DNA from: Erythrobacter sp.
Lineage (GTDB): Bacteria; Pseudomonadota; Alphaproteobacteria; Sphingomonadales; Sphingomonadaceae
NCBI GenBank assembly: GCA_019739335.1
Contig: CP073261.1
Coordinates: 2,098,001 to 2,162,000 of the forward strand
Direction of reading: 5' to 3'
DNA: 64,000 nt
Below the pieces are notes generated by a model. It had not been told where the DNA came from. It was given only the letters and a program-made list of their open reading frames with translations, and made no database searches. Each line of letters begins with the position of its first letter. Position 1 is the first letter of the stretch. The translations under genes and the position numbers were made by a program. Below are positions 18,742-27,456 of this stretch, one piece after another.

Positions 18742-21700
18742 TCACAGGATAAAACTAGCCTCCGCGAGGTTGATCGTGCCGTCCAGCCGAATGGCGTAGT
18801 CGGCGAGCGCATCGCCGTCGACGTCCATGTAGATCATCGTGTTGCTGCCGACGTGCGCCCAGCGCAGTTCGCCCGCCGTGCCCGAGAAGGCATCGCTGCC
18901 GATGTAATCGAAGGCATCGTCTGTGCCGCCCAGGATCGCATCGACGGCGGACAGATCGATCCTGTCGCCCTGCGCCACGGTGAAGTCGATGATCCGGTCG
19001 GCGGTGTTGGCCGCCAACCCGGCAAAGTCGCCGTCATCGAACGCAAACACGTCTGCGCGGAGGCCGCCGGTCATCACATCGCGGTCCGCCCCGCCGATCA
19101 ACCGGTCCACCCCGTCGCCGCCATCAAGGATGTCGGCCCCGTCCTCGCCGTGCAGCACATCGCTGTTGGCCTCGCCGCGCAGCGTATCGTTGCCGGTGCC
19201 GCCGTAGAGAATGTCATTGCCGATCCCGCCCAGGATCAGGTCATCACCGCCATCGCCGTAGAGGGTATCGATATTGGTGCCGCCATTGATGATGTCGTTA
19301 CCGTCGCCACCGTGGATGCTGTCCTCGCCGCCATTGCCAAGCAGCCGGTCGACGCCGTTGCCGCCAAGGATGGTGTCGGCCGTGTTGCTGCCATAGATCG
19401 TATCATCGCCATCGAGCCCCGAGAGCGTCGCGCCGGCACTCCCGCCGTAGATCCGGTTGGCCAGCGCATTGCCGGTGCCCACCGTGGCCAGGGCTCCGGC
19501 CAGCCGCAGGTCCTCCAGGTTGGCGCCAAGGGTGTAGTTGACGCCCGAGCGGACGTAATCGATCCCTTCGCCCGCCAGTTCGGCAATCACGTCACCTGCT
19601 TCGTAGACGAAATAGCTGTCGTCCCCGCCGCCGCCGCGCATCTCGTCATTACCCGATCCGCCGTTCAGGAGATCGTTTCCGGCCCCGCCCAAAAGCAGGT
19701 CATCGCCGCCAAGAGCGTTGAGCAGGCTGCCGAGCGTGGCATTGGCGACAAGTTCGTTGGCCAGTTGGTTGCCGCGCAACTGGGAGGCCGAACCGGCGAG
19801 GCCGAACGCTTCGATGTTGCCATATCGAGAAGGGTTCGCGGAGAAATCGATCGAGCTGATGATCCGGTCGAACCCCTCGTTCTCCAGCTCGGTTACGACG
19901 TCACCGATGCTGTCGATGGAGAAGGTGTCGTTGCCCAGGCCACCCACCATCGTGTCACTGCCGGTGCCGCCGTCGAGTGTGTCGTTGCCTTGGCCACCGG
20001 TCAGTTGATCATCGCCAATCAAGCCGAAGATGAGGTCGTCGACTACATCGGTCCCATTGAGGGTATCGTTACCGCTGGTGCCGGCGATGGCGACGAATAT
20101 GCCTGGCGCGAAGCTGGAGGTGGAGAGGGTAAGGAGGCCATCGAAGCGGATGACCATGTCGGTCTCGTCGTAGACGTTGTCGCGGTCGGTATCGCCGATG
20201 AGGTAGGTGTTGCCGCCCGACTGGACGGTCCAGAACTGGGCCACTTCGCTGCCGAGGTCGGCCCCGGGCAGGGTAGCGCCGATCACGAACAGCGAGGGGT
20301 CCATCGCCCCGCGGAAGATCAGCGAGGGGTAGAGCGGGAACTCGGGCAGGCGCCCGCCGGGGACATTGTAGATCTCGATCCGGTCGCCGTCGGCTTCGTT
20401 GAAGTCGGTGATCCGGTCGTTCTGGGCAGAGGTGCTGGCAAGGTTGATCTGGAAGCGGTCGGCGCCCGCGCCGCCGGTGGCCACCTGGGTGCCGGTGGTG
20501 TCCTTGAAGTAGGTCGAGTGCAGTTCGACCAGATCGTCGCCGTCACCGCCCAACAGGGTGAAGGTGCGCCCTGCGGTGCCGCCGCCGCTGATGGAGTCGT
20601 TGCCGATCCCGCCCTCGAGCGTGCCGCCGCCGCCGTGGATGTACATGGTGTCGTTGCCGGCACCGCCATAGAAGGTGTTGGTTGCGGTCGCCTCGGCATA
20701 GAGGATGCTCAGCGAGTCGTTGCCGTCCTCGCCGTAGAAGGTGTTGTTGCCGCCACCGCCGGTGAAGGCAAAGTAACCCTCGATCAGCGTGTCGTCGTCG
20801 GCACCGCCGTAGAGCACGTCGTCGCCCGCGCCGCCCTCGACACGGTCGTTGCCGAACCCGCCCGATACCGTATCGTTGCCCTCCTGGCCGAAGACAGAGT
20901 CGGCATCGTCGCCGCCATCGAGCGTGTCGTTGTCCGCCCCGCCATACAGCGTGTCGGTCCCGACCCCGCCGATCAGCGTGTCCCCGCCCGCCTCGCCATG
21001 GAGCACGTCGTTGCCCGTCCCACCGGTCAGGCCATCGACACCAGCACCGCCGTAGACGGTATCGTTGCCCGCGCCGGCATCGACAGTATCGTCGCCATCG
21101 CCGGCGTAGATAGCATCGTTGCCTTCGAGGCCGTTGATCGTGTCATCGCCGGCTACGGCATAAATCTGATCGTTGCCGCTGGTCCCATTGAGGGTATCGT
21201 TGCCGCTGGTGCCGGCGATGGCGACGAATATGCCTGGCGCGAAGCTGGAGGTGGAGAGGGTAAGGAGGCCATCGAAGCGGATGACCATGTCGGTCTCGTC
21301 GTAGACGTTGTCGCGGTCGGTATCGCCGATGAGGTAGGTGTTGCCGCCCGACTGGACGGTCCAGAACTGGGCCACTTCGCTGCCGAGGTCGGCCCCGGGC
21401 AGGGTAGCGCCGATCACGAACAGCGAGGGGTCCATCGCCCCGCGGAAGATCAGCGAGGGGTAGAGCGGGAACTCGGGCAGGCGCCCGCCGGGGACATTGT
21501 AGATCTCGATCCGGTCGCCGTCGGCTTCGTTGAAGTCGGTGATCCGGTCGTTCTGGGCAGAGGTGCTGGCAAGGTTGATCTGGAAGCGGTCGGCGCCCGC
21601 GCCGCCGGTGGCCACCTGGGTGCCGGTGGTGTCCTTGAAGTAGGTCGAGTGCAGTTCGACCAGATCGTCGCCGTCACCGCCCAACAGGGTGAAGGTGCGC

Positions 21701-24700
21701 CCTGCGGTGCCGCCGCCGCTGATGGAGTCGTTGCCGATCCCGCCCTCGAGCGTGCCGCCGCCGCCGTGGATGTACATGGTGTCGTTGCCGGCACCGCCAT
21801 AGAAGGTGTTGGTTGCGGTCGCCTCGGCATAGAGGATGCTCAGCGAGTCGTTGCCGTCCTCGCCGTAGAAGGTGTTGTTGCCGCCACCGCCGGTGAAGGC
21901 AAAGTAACCCTCGATCAGCGTGTCGTCGTCGGCACCGCCGTAGAGCACGTCGTCGCCCGCGCCGCCCTCGACACGGTCGTTGCCGAACCCGCCCGATACC
22001 GTATCGTTGCCCTCCTGGCCGAAGACAGAGTCGGCATCGTCGCCGCCATCGAGCGTGTCGTTGTCCGCCCCGCCATACAGCGTGTCGGTCCCGACCCCGC
22101 CGATCAGCGTGTCCCCGCCCGCCTCGCCATGGAGCACGTCGTTGCCCGTCCCACCGGTCAGGCCATCGACACCAGCACCGCCGTAGACGGTATCGTTGCC
22201 CGCGCCGGCATCGACAGTATCGTCGCCATCGCCGGCGTAGATAGCATCGTTGCCTTCGAGGCCGTTGATCGTGTCATCGCCGGCTACGGCATAAATCTGA
22301 TCGTCGCCGCTGGTCCCATTGAGGGTATCGTTACCGCTGGTGCCGGCGATGGCGACGAATATGCCTGGCGCGAAGCTGGAGGTGGAGAGGGTAAGGAGGC
22401 CATCGAAGCGGATGACCATGTCGGTCTCGTCGTAGACGTTGTCGCGGTCGGTATCGCCGATGAGGTAGGTGTTGCCGCCCGACTGGACGGTCCAGAACTG
22501 GGCCACTTCGCTGCCGAGGTCGGCCCCGGGCAGGGTAGCGCCGATCACGAACAGCGAGGGGTCCATCGCCCCGCGGAAGATCAGCGAGGGGTAGAGCGGG
22601 AACTCGGGCAGGCGCCCGCCGGGGACATTGTAGATCTCGATCCGGTCGCCGTCGGCTTCGTTGAAGTCGGTGATCCGGTCGTTCTGGGCAGAGGTGCTGG
22701 CAAGGTTGATCTGGAAGCGGTCGGCGCCCGCGCCGCCGGTGGCCACCTGGGTGCCGGTGGTGTCCTTGAAGTAGGTCGAGTGCAGTTCGACCAGATCGTC
22801 GCCGTCACCGCCCAACAGGGTGAAGGTGCGCCCTGCGGTGCCGCCGCCGCTGATGGAGTCGTTGCCGATCCCGCCCTCGAGCGTGCCGCCGCCGCCGTGG
22901 ATGTACATGGTGTCGTTGCCGGCACCGCCATAGAAGGTGTTGGTTGCGGTCGCCTCGGCATAGAGGATGCTCAGCGAGTCGTTGCCGTCCTCGCCGTAGA
23001 AGGTGTTGTTGCCGCCACCGCCGGTGAAGGCAAAGTAACCCTCGATCAGCGTGTCGTCGTCGGCACCGCCGTAGAGCACGTCGTCGCCCGCGCCGCCCTC
23101 GACACGGTCGTTGCCGAACCCGCCCGATACCGTATCGTTGCCCTCCTGGCCGAAGACAGAGTCGGCATCGTCGCCGCCATCGAGCGTGTCGTTGTCCGCC
23201 CCGCCATACAGCGTGTCGGTCCCGACCCCGCCGATCAGCGTGTCCCCGCCCGCCTCGCCATGGAGCACGTCGTTGCCCGTCCCACCGGTCAGGCCATCGA
23301 CACCAGCACCGCCGTAGACGGTATCGTTGCCCGCGCCGGCATCGACAGTATCGTCGCCATCGCCGGCGTAGATAGCATCGTTGCCTTCGAGGCCGTTGAT
23401 CGTGTCATCGCCGGCTACGGCATAAATCTGATCGTCGCCGCTGGTCCCATTGAGGGTATCGTTGCCGCTGGTGCCGGCGATGGCGACGAATATGCCTGGC
23501 GCGAAGCTGGAGGTGGAGAGGGTAAGGAGGCCATCGAAGCGGATGACCATGTCGGTCTCGTCGTAGACGTTGTCGCGGTCGGTATCGCCGATGAGGTAGG
23601 TGTTGCCGCCCGACTGGACGGTCCAGAACTGGGCCACTTCGCTGCCGAGGTCGGCCCCGGGCAGGGTAGCGCCGATCACGAACAGCGAGGGGTCCATCGC
23701 CCCGCGGAAGATCAGCGAGGGGTAGAGCGGGAACTCGGGCAGGCGCCCGCCGGGGACATTGTAGATCTCGATCCGGTCGCCGTCGGCTTCGTTGAAGTCG
23801 GTGATCCGGTCGTTCTGGGCAGAGGTGCTGGCAAGGTTGATCTGGAAGCGGTCGGCGCCCGCGCCGCCGGTGGCCACCTGGGTGCCGGTGGTGTCCTTGA
23901 AGTAGGTCGAGTGCAGTTCGACCAGATCGTCGCCGTCACCGCCCAACAGGGTGAAGGTGCGCCCTGCGGTGCCGCCGCCGCTGATGGAGTCGTTGCCGAT
24001 CCCGCCCTCGAGCGTGCCGCCGCCGCCGTGGATGTACATGGTGTCGTTGCCGGCACCGCCATAGAAGGTGTTGGTTGCGGTCGCCTCGGCATAGAGGATG
24101 CTCAGCGAGTCGTTGCCGTCCTCGCCGTAGAAGGTGTTGTTGCCGCCACCGCCGGTGAAGGCAAAGTAACCCTCGATCAGCGTGTCGTCGTCGGCACCGC
24201 CGTAGAGCACGTCGTCGCCCGCGCCGCCCTCGACACGGTCGTTGCCGAACCCGCCCGATACCGTATCGTTGCCCTCCTGGCCGAAGACAGAGTCGGCATC
24301 GTCGCCGCCATCGAGCGTGTCGTTGTCCGCCCCGCCATACAGCGTGTCGGTCCCGACCCCGCCGATCAGCGTGTCCCCGCCCGCCTCGCCATGGAGCACG
24401 TCGTTGCCCGTCCCACCGGTCAGGCCATCGACACCAGCACCGCCGTAGAGAGTGTCATTACCATCCCCGCCGCTCAGCTGGTCATCTCCCGAAATGCCAT
24501 AAGCGATGTTGTTGCCAGCATTGCCGACGTAGACATCATTTCCTGCAGTGCCGCGCCAGACGAGGAAGTTGTTGACGAAATCATCCTGCGTGAGACTGCT
24601 GATCCCGTTGAGGTAAATCACCATGTCGACTTCGGACAACTGGCCATCGTCGTTGGCATCGACCCAGACCTCGACCCGGGATTGAGCAGCATTGTACTGC

Positions 24701-25707
24701 CAGACGACGTCAACGAGCCCATCGCCCACGAATTCCGACGGCATCTGCACGCCCGTGGCGCCGACGGTGAAGCTCTGGGCAGCAAGATTGAATACGAGCG
24801 GAAGGTTACCATTGAGACTGGGCAGATTGATCAGATCCCCACCGGCTACCCCGGCACCCTCGAAGTCGGTGATCACATCGACTGTAGACGGCGAACTCTC
24901 GGAGCGGGGGATGCCAAAGCCGAAGGTGTAGGTATCGTTCCCGGCGCCGCCGGTCATCGTGTCGGCTCCGAGGCCGCCGGCAATCACGTCATTGCCGTCA
25001 CCGCCAACAATCGTGTCGGAACCTTCACCTGCGGAAATGGTGTCGTTGCCTGAGCCTCCCGATATGTAATCGTTGCCGACGCCGGTGGTCAGCGTGTCGT
25101 CGCCGTTCTCTCCGTACAGGAAGTTGTTGCCGTCGCCGCCATCGAGCTGGTCGTTGCCTTCGCCCCCGTACAGCGTATCGTCTCCGGCTTCGCCGTAGAT
25201 AAAGTCGGTTAGTGCGCTACCTTGCGCAAAATCGTTGCCGAAGCCGAGATAGAGTGTCCACACTCCGCCTCCGACCGTGACCGAATCGTTGCCGCTTCCC
25301 AGCCGGATCGTGCCCCGTTCGATGTTCGTGATGGATGTCGACCCGGCAAAGTTCGCCGACCCGCCCGACGACAAGGTGACCGTTGAAGCTACAGCCAGCG
25401 CGGTAAGATCGAGATAGACAAAGTCGTATCCGCCAATTGTGTGCGTGCCACCGTCAGCAGTATCGCCAGCCGATACGTAGAACGTATCGTCGCCCGCTCC
25501 GCCGTTCATGACATCGGCCCCGGCGCCGCCATCTAGCGAATCGTTGCCGTCCCCGCCGTTCAGGGTGTCGTTGCCCCCATCACCGTAGAGGGTGTCGTTT
25601 CCGCCGAGGCCGTTGAGCGTATCATCGCCGAGATCGCCCCGGATGACGTCCGCATTCTCCGTGCCGTCGAGCGTGTCACTGTTTATGGTGCCCTGAATGT
25701 CTGCCAT
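18742..25707 (-). CDS. Giant secreted RTX protein with tandem 377-residue repeats
   Basis: A 2321-residue, acidic, glycine/aspartate-rich protein made almost wholly of RTX nonapeptides (GGxGxDxL) that fold as calcium-bound beta-rolls. The order is an N-terminal RTX block (~1-420) ending in a module with ITDF and DANDDGQLSEVD; 3.9 near-identical 377-residue units; then a C-terminal ~430 residues matching the RTX protein at 14570-17110, ending in the secretion module (RIIDFTVAQGDRIDLSAVDA ... DVDGDALADYAIRLDG). Each unit ends with its own RITDF...GDRIEI and an EF-hand-like DTDRDNVYDETD. The ATG at 25707 has an AGGGGGT ribosome site. It is expected to be exported by type I secretion and act as a surface or matrix adhesin; the function is inference. 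No secretion genes are nearby. Confidence 0.9.
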   Translation of the reverse strand: MADIQGTINSDTLDGTENADVIRGDLGDDTLNGLGGNDTLYGDGGNDTLNGGDGNDSLDGGAGADVMNGGAGDDTFYVSAGDTADGGTHTIGGYDFVYLDLTALAVASTVTLSSGGSANFAGSTSITNIERGTIRLGSGNDSVTVGGGVWTLYLGFGNDFAQGSALTDFIYGEAGDDTLYGGEGNDQLDGGDGNNFLYGENGDDTLTTGVGNDYISGGSGNDTISAGEGSDTIVGGDGNDVIAGGLGADTMTGGAGNDTYTFGFGIPRSESSPSTVDVITDFEGAGVAGGDLINLPSLNGNLPLVFNLAAQSFTVGATGVQMPSEFVGDGLVDVVWQYNAAQSRVEVWVDANDDGQLSEVDMVIYLNGISSLTQDDFVNNFLVWRGTAGNDVYVGNAGNNIAYGISGDDQLSGGDGNDTLYGGAGVDGLTGGTGNDVLHGEAGGDTLIGGVGTDTLYGGADNDTLDGGDDADSVFGQEGNDTVSGGFGNDRVEGGAGDDVLYGGADDDTLIEGYFAFTGGGGNNTFYGEDGNDSLSILYAEATATNTFYGGAGNDTMYIHGGGGTLEGGIGNDSISGGGTAGRTFTLLGGDGDDLVELHSTYFKDTTGTQVATGGAGADRFQINLASTSAQNDRITDFNEADGDRIEIYNVPGGRLPEFPLYPSLIFRGAMDPSLFVIGATLPGADLGSEVAQFWTVQSGGNTYLIGDTDRDNVYDETDMVIRFDGLLTLSTSSFAPGIFVAIAGTSGNDTLNGTSGDDQIYAVAGDDTINGLEGNDAIYAGDGDDTVDAGAGNDTVYGGAGVDGLTGGTGNDVLHGEAGGDTLIGGVGTDTLYGGADNDTLDGGDDADSVFGQEGNDTVSGGFGNDRVEGGAGDDVLYGGADDDTLIEGYFAFTGGGGNNTFYGEDGNDSLSILYAEATATNTFYGGAGNDTMYIHGGGGTLEGGIGNDSISGGGTAGRTFTLLGGDGDDLVELHSTYFKDTTGTQVATGGAGADRFQINLASTSAQNDRITDFNEADGDRIEIYNVPGGRLPEFPLYPSLIFRGAMDPSLFVIGATLPGADLGSEVAQFWTVQSGGNTYLIGDTDRDNVYDETDMVIRFDGLLTLSTSSFAPGIFVAIAGTSGNDTLNGTSGDDQIYAVAGDDTINGLEGNDAIYAGDGDDTVDAGAGNDTVYGGAGVDGLTGGTGNDVLHGEAGGDTLIGGVGTDTLYGGADNDTLDGGDDADSVFGQEGNDTVSGGFGNDRVEGGAGDDVLYGGADDDTLIEGYFAFTGGGGNNTFYGEDGNDSLSILYAEATATNTFYGGAGNDTMYIHGGGGTLEGGIGNDSISGGGTAGRTFTLLGGDGDDLVELHSTYFKDTTGTQVATGGAGADRFQINLASTSAQNDRITDFNEADGDRIEIYNVPGGRLPEFPLYPSLIFRGAMDPSLFVIGATLPGADLGSEVAQFWTVQSGGNTYLIGDTDRDNVYDETDMVIRFDGLLTLSTSSFAPGIFVAIAGTSGNDTLNGTSGNDQIYAVAGDDTINGLEGNDAIYAGDGDDTVDAGAGNDTVYGGAGVDGLTGGTGNDVLHGEAGGDTLIGGVGTDTLYGGADNDTLDGGDDADSVFGQEGNDTVSGGFGNDRVEGGAGDDVLYGGADDDTLIEGYFAFTGGGGNNTFYGEDGNDSLSILYAEATATNTFYGGAGNDTMYIHGGGGTLEGGIGNDSISGGGTAGRTFTLLGGDGDDLVELHSTYFKDTTGTQVATGGAGADRFQINLASTSAQNDRITDFNEADGDRIEIYNVPGGRLPEFPLYPSLIFRGAMDPSLFVIGATLPGADLGSEVAQFWTVQSGGNTYLIGDTDRDNVYDETDMVIRFDGLLTLSTSSFAPGIFVAIAGTSGNDTLNGTDVVDDLIFGLIGDDQLTGGQGNDTLDGGTGSDTMVGGLGNDTFSIDSIGDVVTELENEGFDRIISSIDFSANPSRYGNIEAFGLAGSASQLRGNQLANELVANATLGSLLNALGGDDLLLGGAGNDLLNGGSGNDEMRGGGGDDSYFVYEAGDVIAELAGEGIDYVRSGVNYTLGANLEDLRLAGALATVGTGNALANRIYGGSAGATLSGLDGDDTIYGSNTADTILGGNGVDRLLGNGGEDSIHGGDGNDIINGGTNIDTLYGDGGDDLILGGIGNDILYGGTGNDTLRGEANSDVLHGEDGADILDGGDGVDRLIGGADRDVMTGGLRADVFAFDDGDFAGLAANTADRIIDFTVAQGDRIDLSAVDAILGGTDDAFDYIGSDAFSGTAGELRWAHVGSNTMIYMDVDGDALADYAIRLDGTINLAEASFIL
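20050..24449. repeat. Tandem array, 1131-bp unit, 3.9 copies
   Basis: Unit starts fall at 20051, 21182, 22313 and 23444; the last copy is cut at 24449. The period is a multiple of three (377 codons), so gain or loss of units keeps the frame. Copies are nearly identical. Two variable sites were spotted: A/G/A/G at 20071, 21202, 22333 and 23464 (synonymous), and T/C/C at 21174, 22305 and 23436 (Asn or Asp). Such identity implies recent expansion or ongoing homogenisation. Confidence 0.95.
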
Positions 25708-25805
25708 GTGCGACCCCCTATTATCAATCATCGGGCTCGAACTGGCCCGGTACAAATCGTGCGACAAATGCCCCGCATTGCGTGTCGTATTGACGGGCAA
25801 GAGGC

Positions 25806-25859
25806 GGCACGCCCCCCGTGCCACCACTCGCACTCTATGAGATACTGCGAGTTGTGGTG
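25806..25859. promoter_or_regulatory. Two inverted repeats between the LuxR gene and the giant RTX gene
   Basis: One perfect hairpin, GGCACG-C5-CGTGCC (25806-25822), adjoins an imperfect one with arms CACCAC+TCGCA and TGCGA+GTGGTG around a 13-base loop (25822-25859). They lie 33-86 bp past the regulator stop and 99-152 bp before the RTX start. They could end regulator transcription or be a binding site for the regulator ahead of the RTX gene. Confidence 0.4.
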
Positions 25860-25891
25860 CATCCCCCAAAAGGGTTAGAAATAATGATTTT

Positions 25892-26980
25892 TCATCGCAG
25901 TAGCTCGCCGATCAGGCGCACCAGTTCCGCTTCCCGCCTCACGCCCACCTTGGCATAGATCGCGCGCATATGACTGCGAAGCGTCTCCTTTGAAATGCCT
26001 CGCTGTTGGCACATGGTGGGCCGGTCCGCCCCTTTCGAGGCGAGCAATGCAATCTCTGCTTCGGTCCGGGTGAGGTCAAAGGTGGTGCGCACTCTTTCGG
26101 TCGCATCCTCACATTCCATCTGCGGCATTGTCGCGACTGCGATGGCAAAAGGCGCGAAACCGAATTCCCACTCGCGCTGCGGAAGACGGTTCACCAGTAG
26201 CGAGAATATTTGCCCATCGGGCAGGCGCATCGGCAGTCGGCCTGCGTCCAGTTGCCCGGTTCCCAGCGAAGACAAAAGCCCGTCAAGCGGCAACTGTTCG
26301 CGTGGATCGCAAGCTGCAAGACGATGGTCGGATAGCTTTATCGCTCCCGCAGACAGCGCCTCATCGGCCCGAGGAGTCATCGCGCGCACGCGCAACTGGC
26401 GATCAAGCACAAAAGCTGCCGCCTTCATCGCTTCGAACGCACCCGCGATCACCCGGAAACCTTCTCGCTCAAGCGCGATCTGGAATGATACGGCAGCTCC
26501 GGCATGCCGCCGCCAGGCATCAAAGACACGCCTATTATCCAGTGTCGTAGGACCGTTTTTGGCAGAGCGCAGCACTGCCATCCCAATGAAGCCTTCGGGC
26601 CCCTCGTAGAGATCGGTTTGGCAGCCGTGTTGAATCCCGTATTTTCGGCAAGCTTCGATATAGGTCGCGGAGGGCAAGGACGGGATCACGTGCGAATAGT
26701 GCCGCTCGTACAAAATTGCCTCGCCCGGAAAGGAAGAATGCGCAACAACGCGATAATTAATATCGCTCGGCAAAGCCAGGACTTCGGCCTCCATCGCTTC
26801 ACCGGGGCGATTGCCGACCATCCAGTTAAAATCGATTTCCAGGGTGGGTCCAAAGCCGATGAGTTGGGCAAAATCGCTGCCCGTATCATCGCAGAGAGAA
26901 GTCAGAACGGCGTTCCATGACGACGGGTCCAAGGCAGCCGTTGTGCATAAATCGTAATTTGAAGAAGCCTTGGCACCCAT
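25892..26980 (-). CDS. LuxR-type helix-turn-helix transcriptional regulator
   Basis: A 362-residue regulator. The C-terminal ~60 residues are a LuxR/FixJ DNA-binding domain (FDLTRTEAEIALLASKG, then GISKETLRSHMRAIYAKVGVRREAELVRLI). The N-terminal ~290 residues look like a PAS/GAF-like sensor of the kind common in sphingomonads; the ligand is unknown, and no autoinducer-binding or receiver motif is seen. The ATG at 26980 is chosen for the AAGGGGG ribosome site 8 bases upstream. It lies in the same direction as, and 184 bp before, the giant RTX gene, so control of that gene is a reasonable guess. The coding sequence is less GC-rich than the RTX genes. Confidence 0.85.
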   Translation of the reverse strand: MGAKASSNYDLCTTAALDPSSWNAVLTSLCDDTGSDFAQLIGFGPTLEIDFNWMVGNRPGEAMEAEVLALPSDINYRVVAHSSFPGEAILYERHYSHVIPSLPSATYIEACRKYGIQHGCQTDLYEGPEGFIGMAVLRSAKNGPTTLDNRRVFDAWRRHAGAAVSFQIALEREGFRVIAGAFEAMKAAAFVLDRQLRVRAMTPRADEALSAGAIKLSDHRLAACDPREQLPLDGLLSSLGTGQLDAGRLPMRLPDGQIFSLLVNRLPQREWEFGFAPFAIAVATMPQMECEDATERVRTTFDLTRTEAEIALLASKGADRPTMCQQRGISKETLRSHMRAIYAKVGVRREAELVRLIGELLR

Positions 26981-27456
26981 CGAACCCCCTTGAGATTTCA
27001 AGCAAAATCCCCCCGGGCACGGTTTAGGGGCAAATTTTGGAGCTGCAACACTCAATCCAAACCTTGTCAGGCGCAATACATTTTTTTTGGCCCTATCAAA
27101 GTATACGAAGGGCTTTGTCAGAGAAAATGCACCGCATTTCCAATTCGGTTAAGTCCCGCTTTGGCTACAGCAATTGTACTCCGTTCGCTCATGAACCGTA
27201 GCTATTCCTATTGGCACGAGGCTAGAGTTGATGGTCGTCGAAGATTTTGCCGACCACGAATCAAAGCGGGGTTAGTTTGACAGCGCAATCCTAATCGTGC
27301 GCAGTTACCTTGCACCAGCGTTGCCATGATCGAATGGCAAAGTGGCCACTTGGTGCACGATGATGCTGAAGACGCTGTGGCGAGCATAATAATTTAGCAG
27401 TTGAAGGCCTGCGCCCGCGCTTGCGCTATGCGCTAGTTGCGCCCTAGCATTCGGGC
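26981..27456. other. AT-richer spacer with promoter region and integrase relic
   Basis: The left part (26981-27280) is the upstream region of the LuxR gene on the minus strand, visibly richer in A and T than its surroundings. The right part contains the decayed integrase 3' end described separately (27281-27397). No intact gene is supported; the only open frame here has no ribosome site or recognisable content. Confidence 0.6.
27281..27397 (+). pseudogene. Relic of the 3' end of a tyrosine recombinase gene
   Basis: From 27314 the frame reads TSVAMIEWQSGHLVHDDA and on to a TAG stop at 27395-27397; the intact integrase at 17527-18696 reads TSVAMIERHYGHLVRDDA and ends at its stop in register. 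Similarity continues upstream (QLPCTS versus QLSGTS) to about 27281 if one base is lost near 27293. The catalytic tyrosine is replaced (HY to QS). Nucleotide identity is roughly 79 per cent over the last 84 bases by eye. With the intact copy it forms direct repeats around the RTX-LuxR block. Confidence 0.8.

Noticed and set aside
20050..24449. CRISPR array or satellite DNA
   Set aside because: The unit is 1131 bp, coding, in frame and without spacers; it is a protein repeat.
18853..25053. A 2066-codon open frame on the plus strand opposite the giant RTX gene
   Set aside because: It is a product of the regular GGxGxDxxx codon pattern on the other strand; it has no ribosome site, and its repeats mirror the RTX units exactly.
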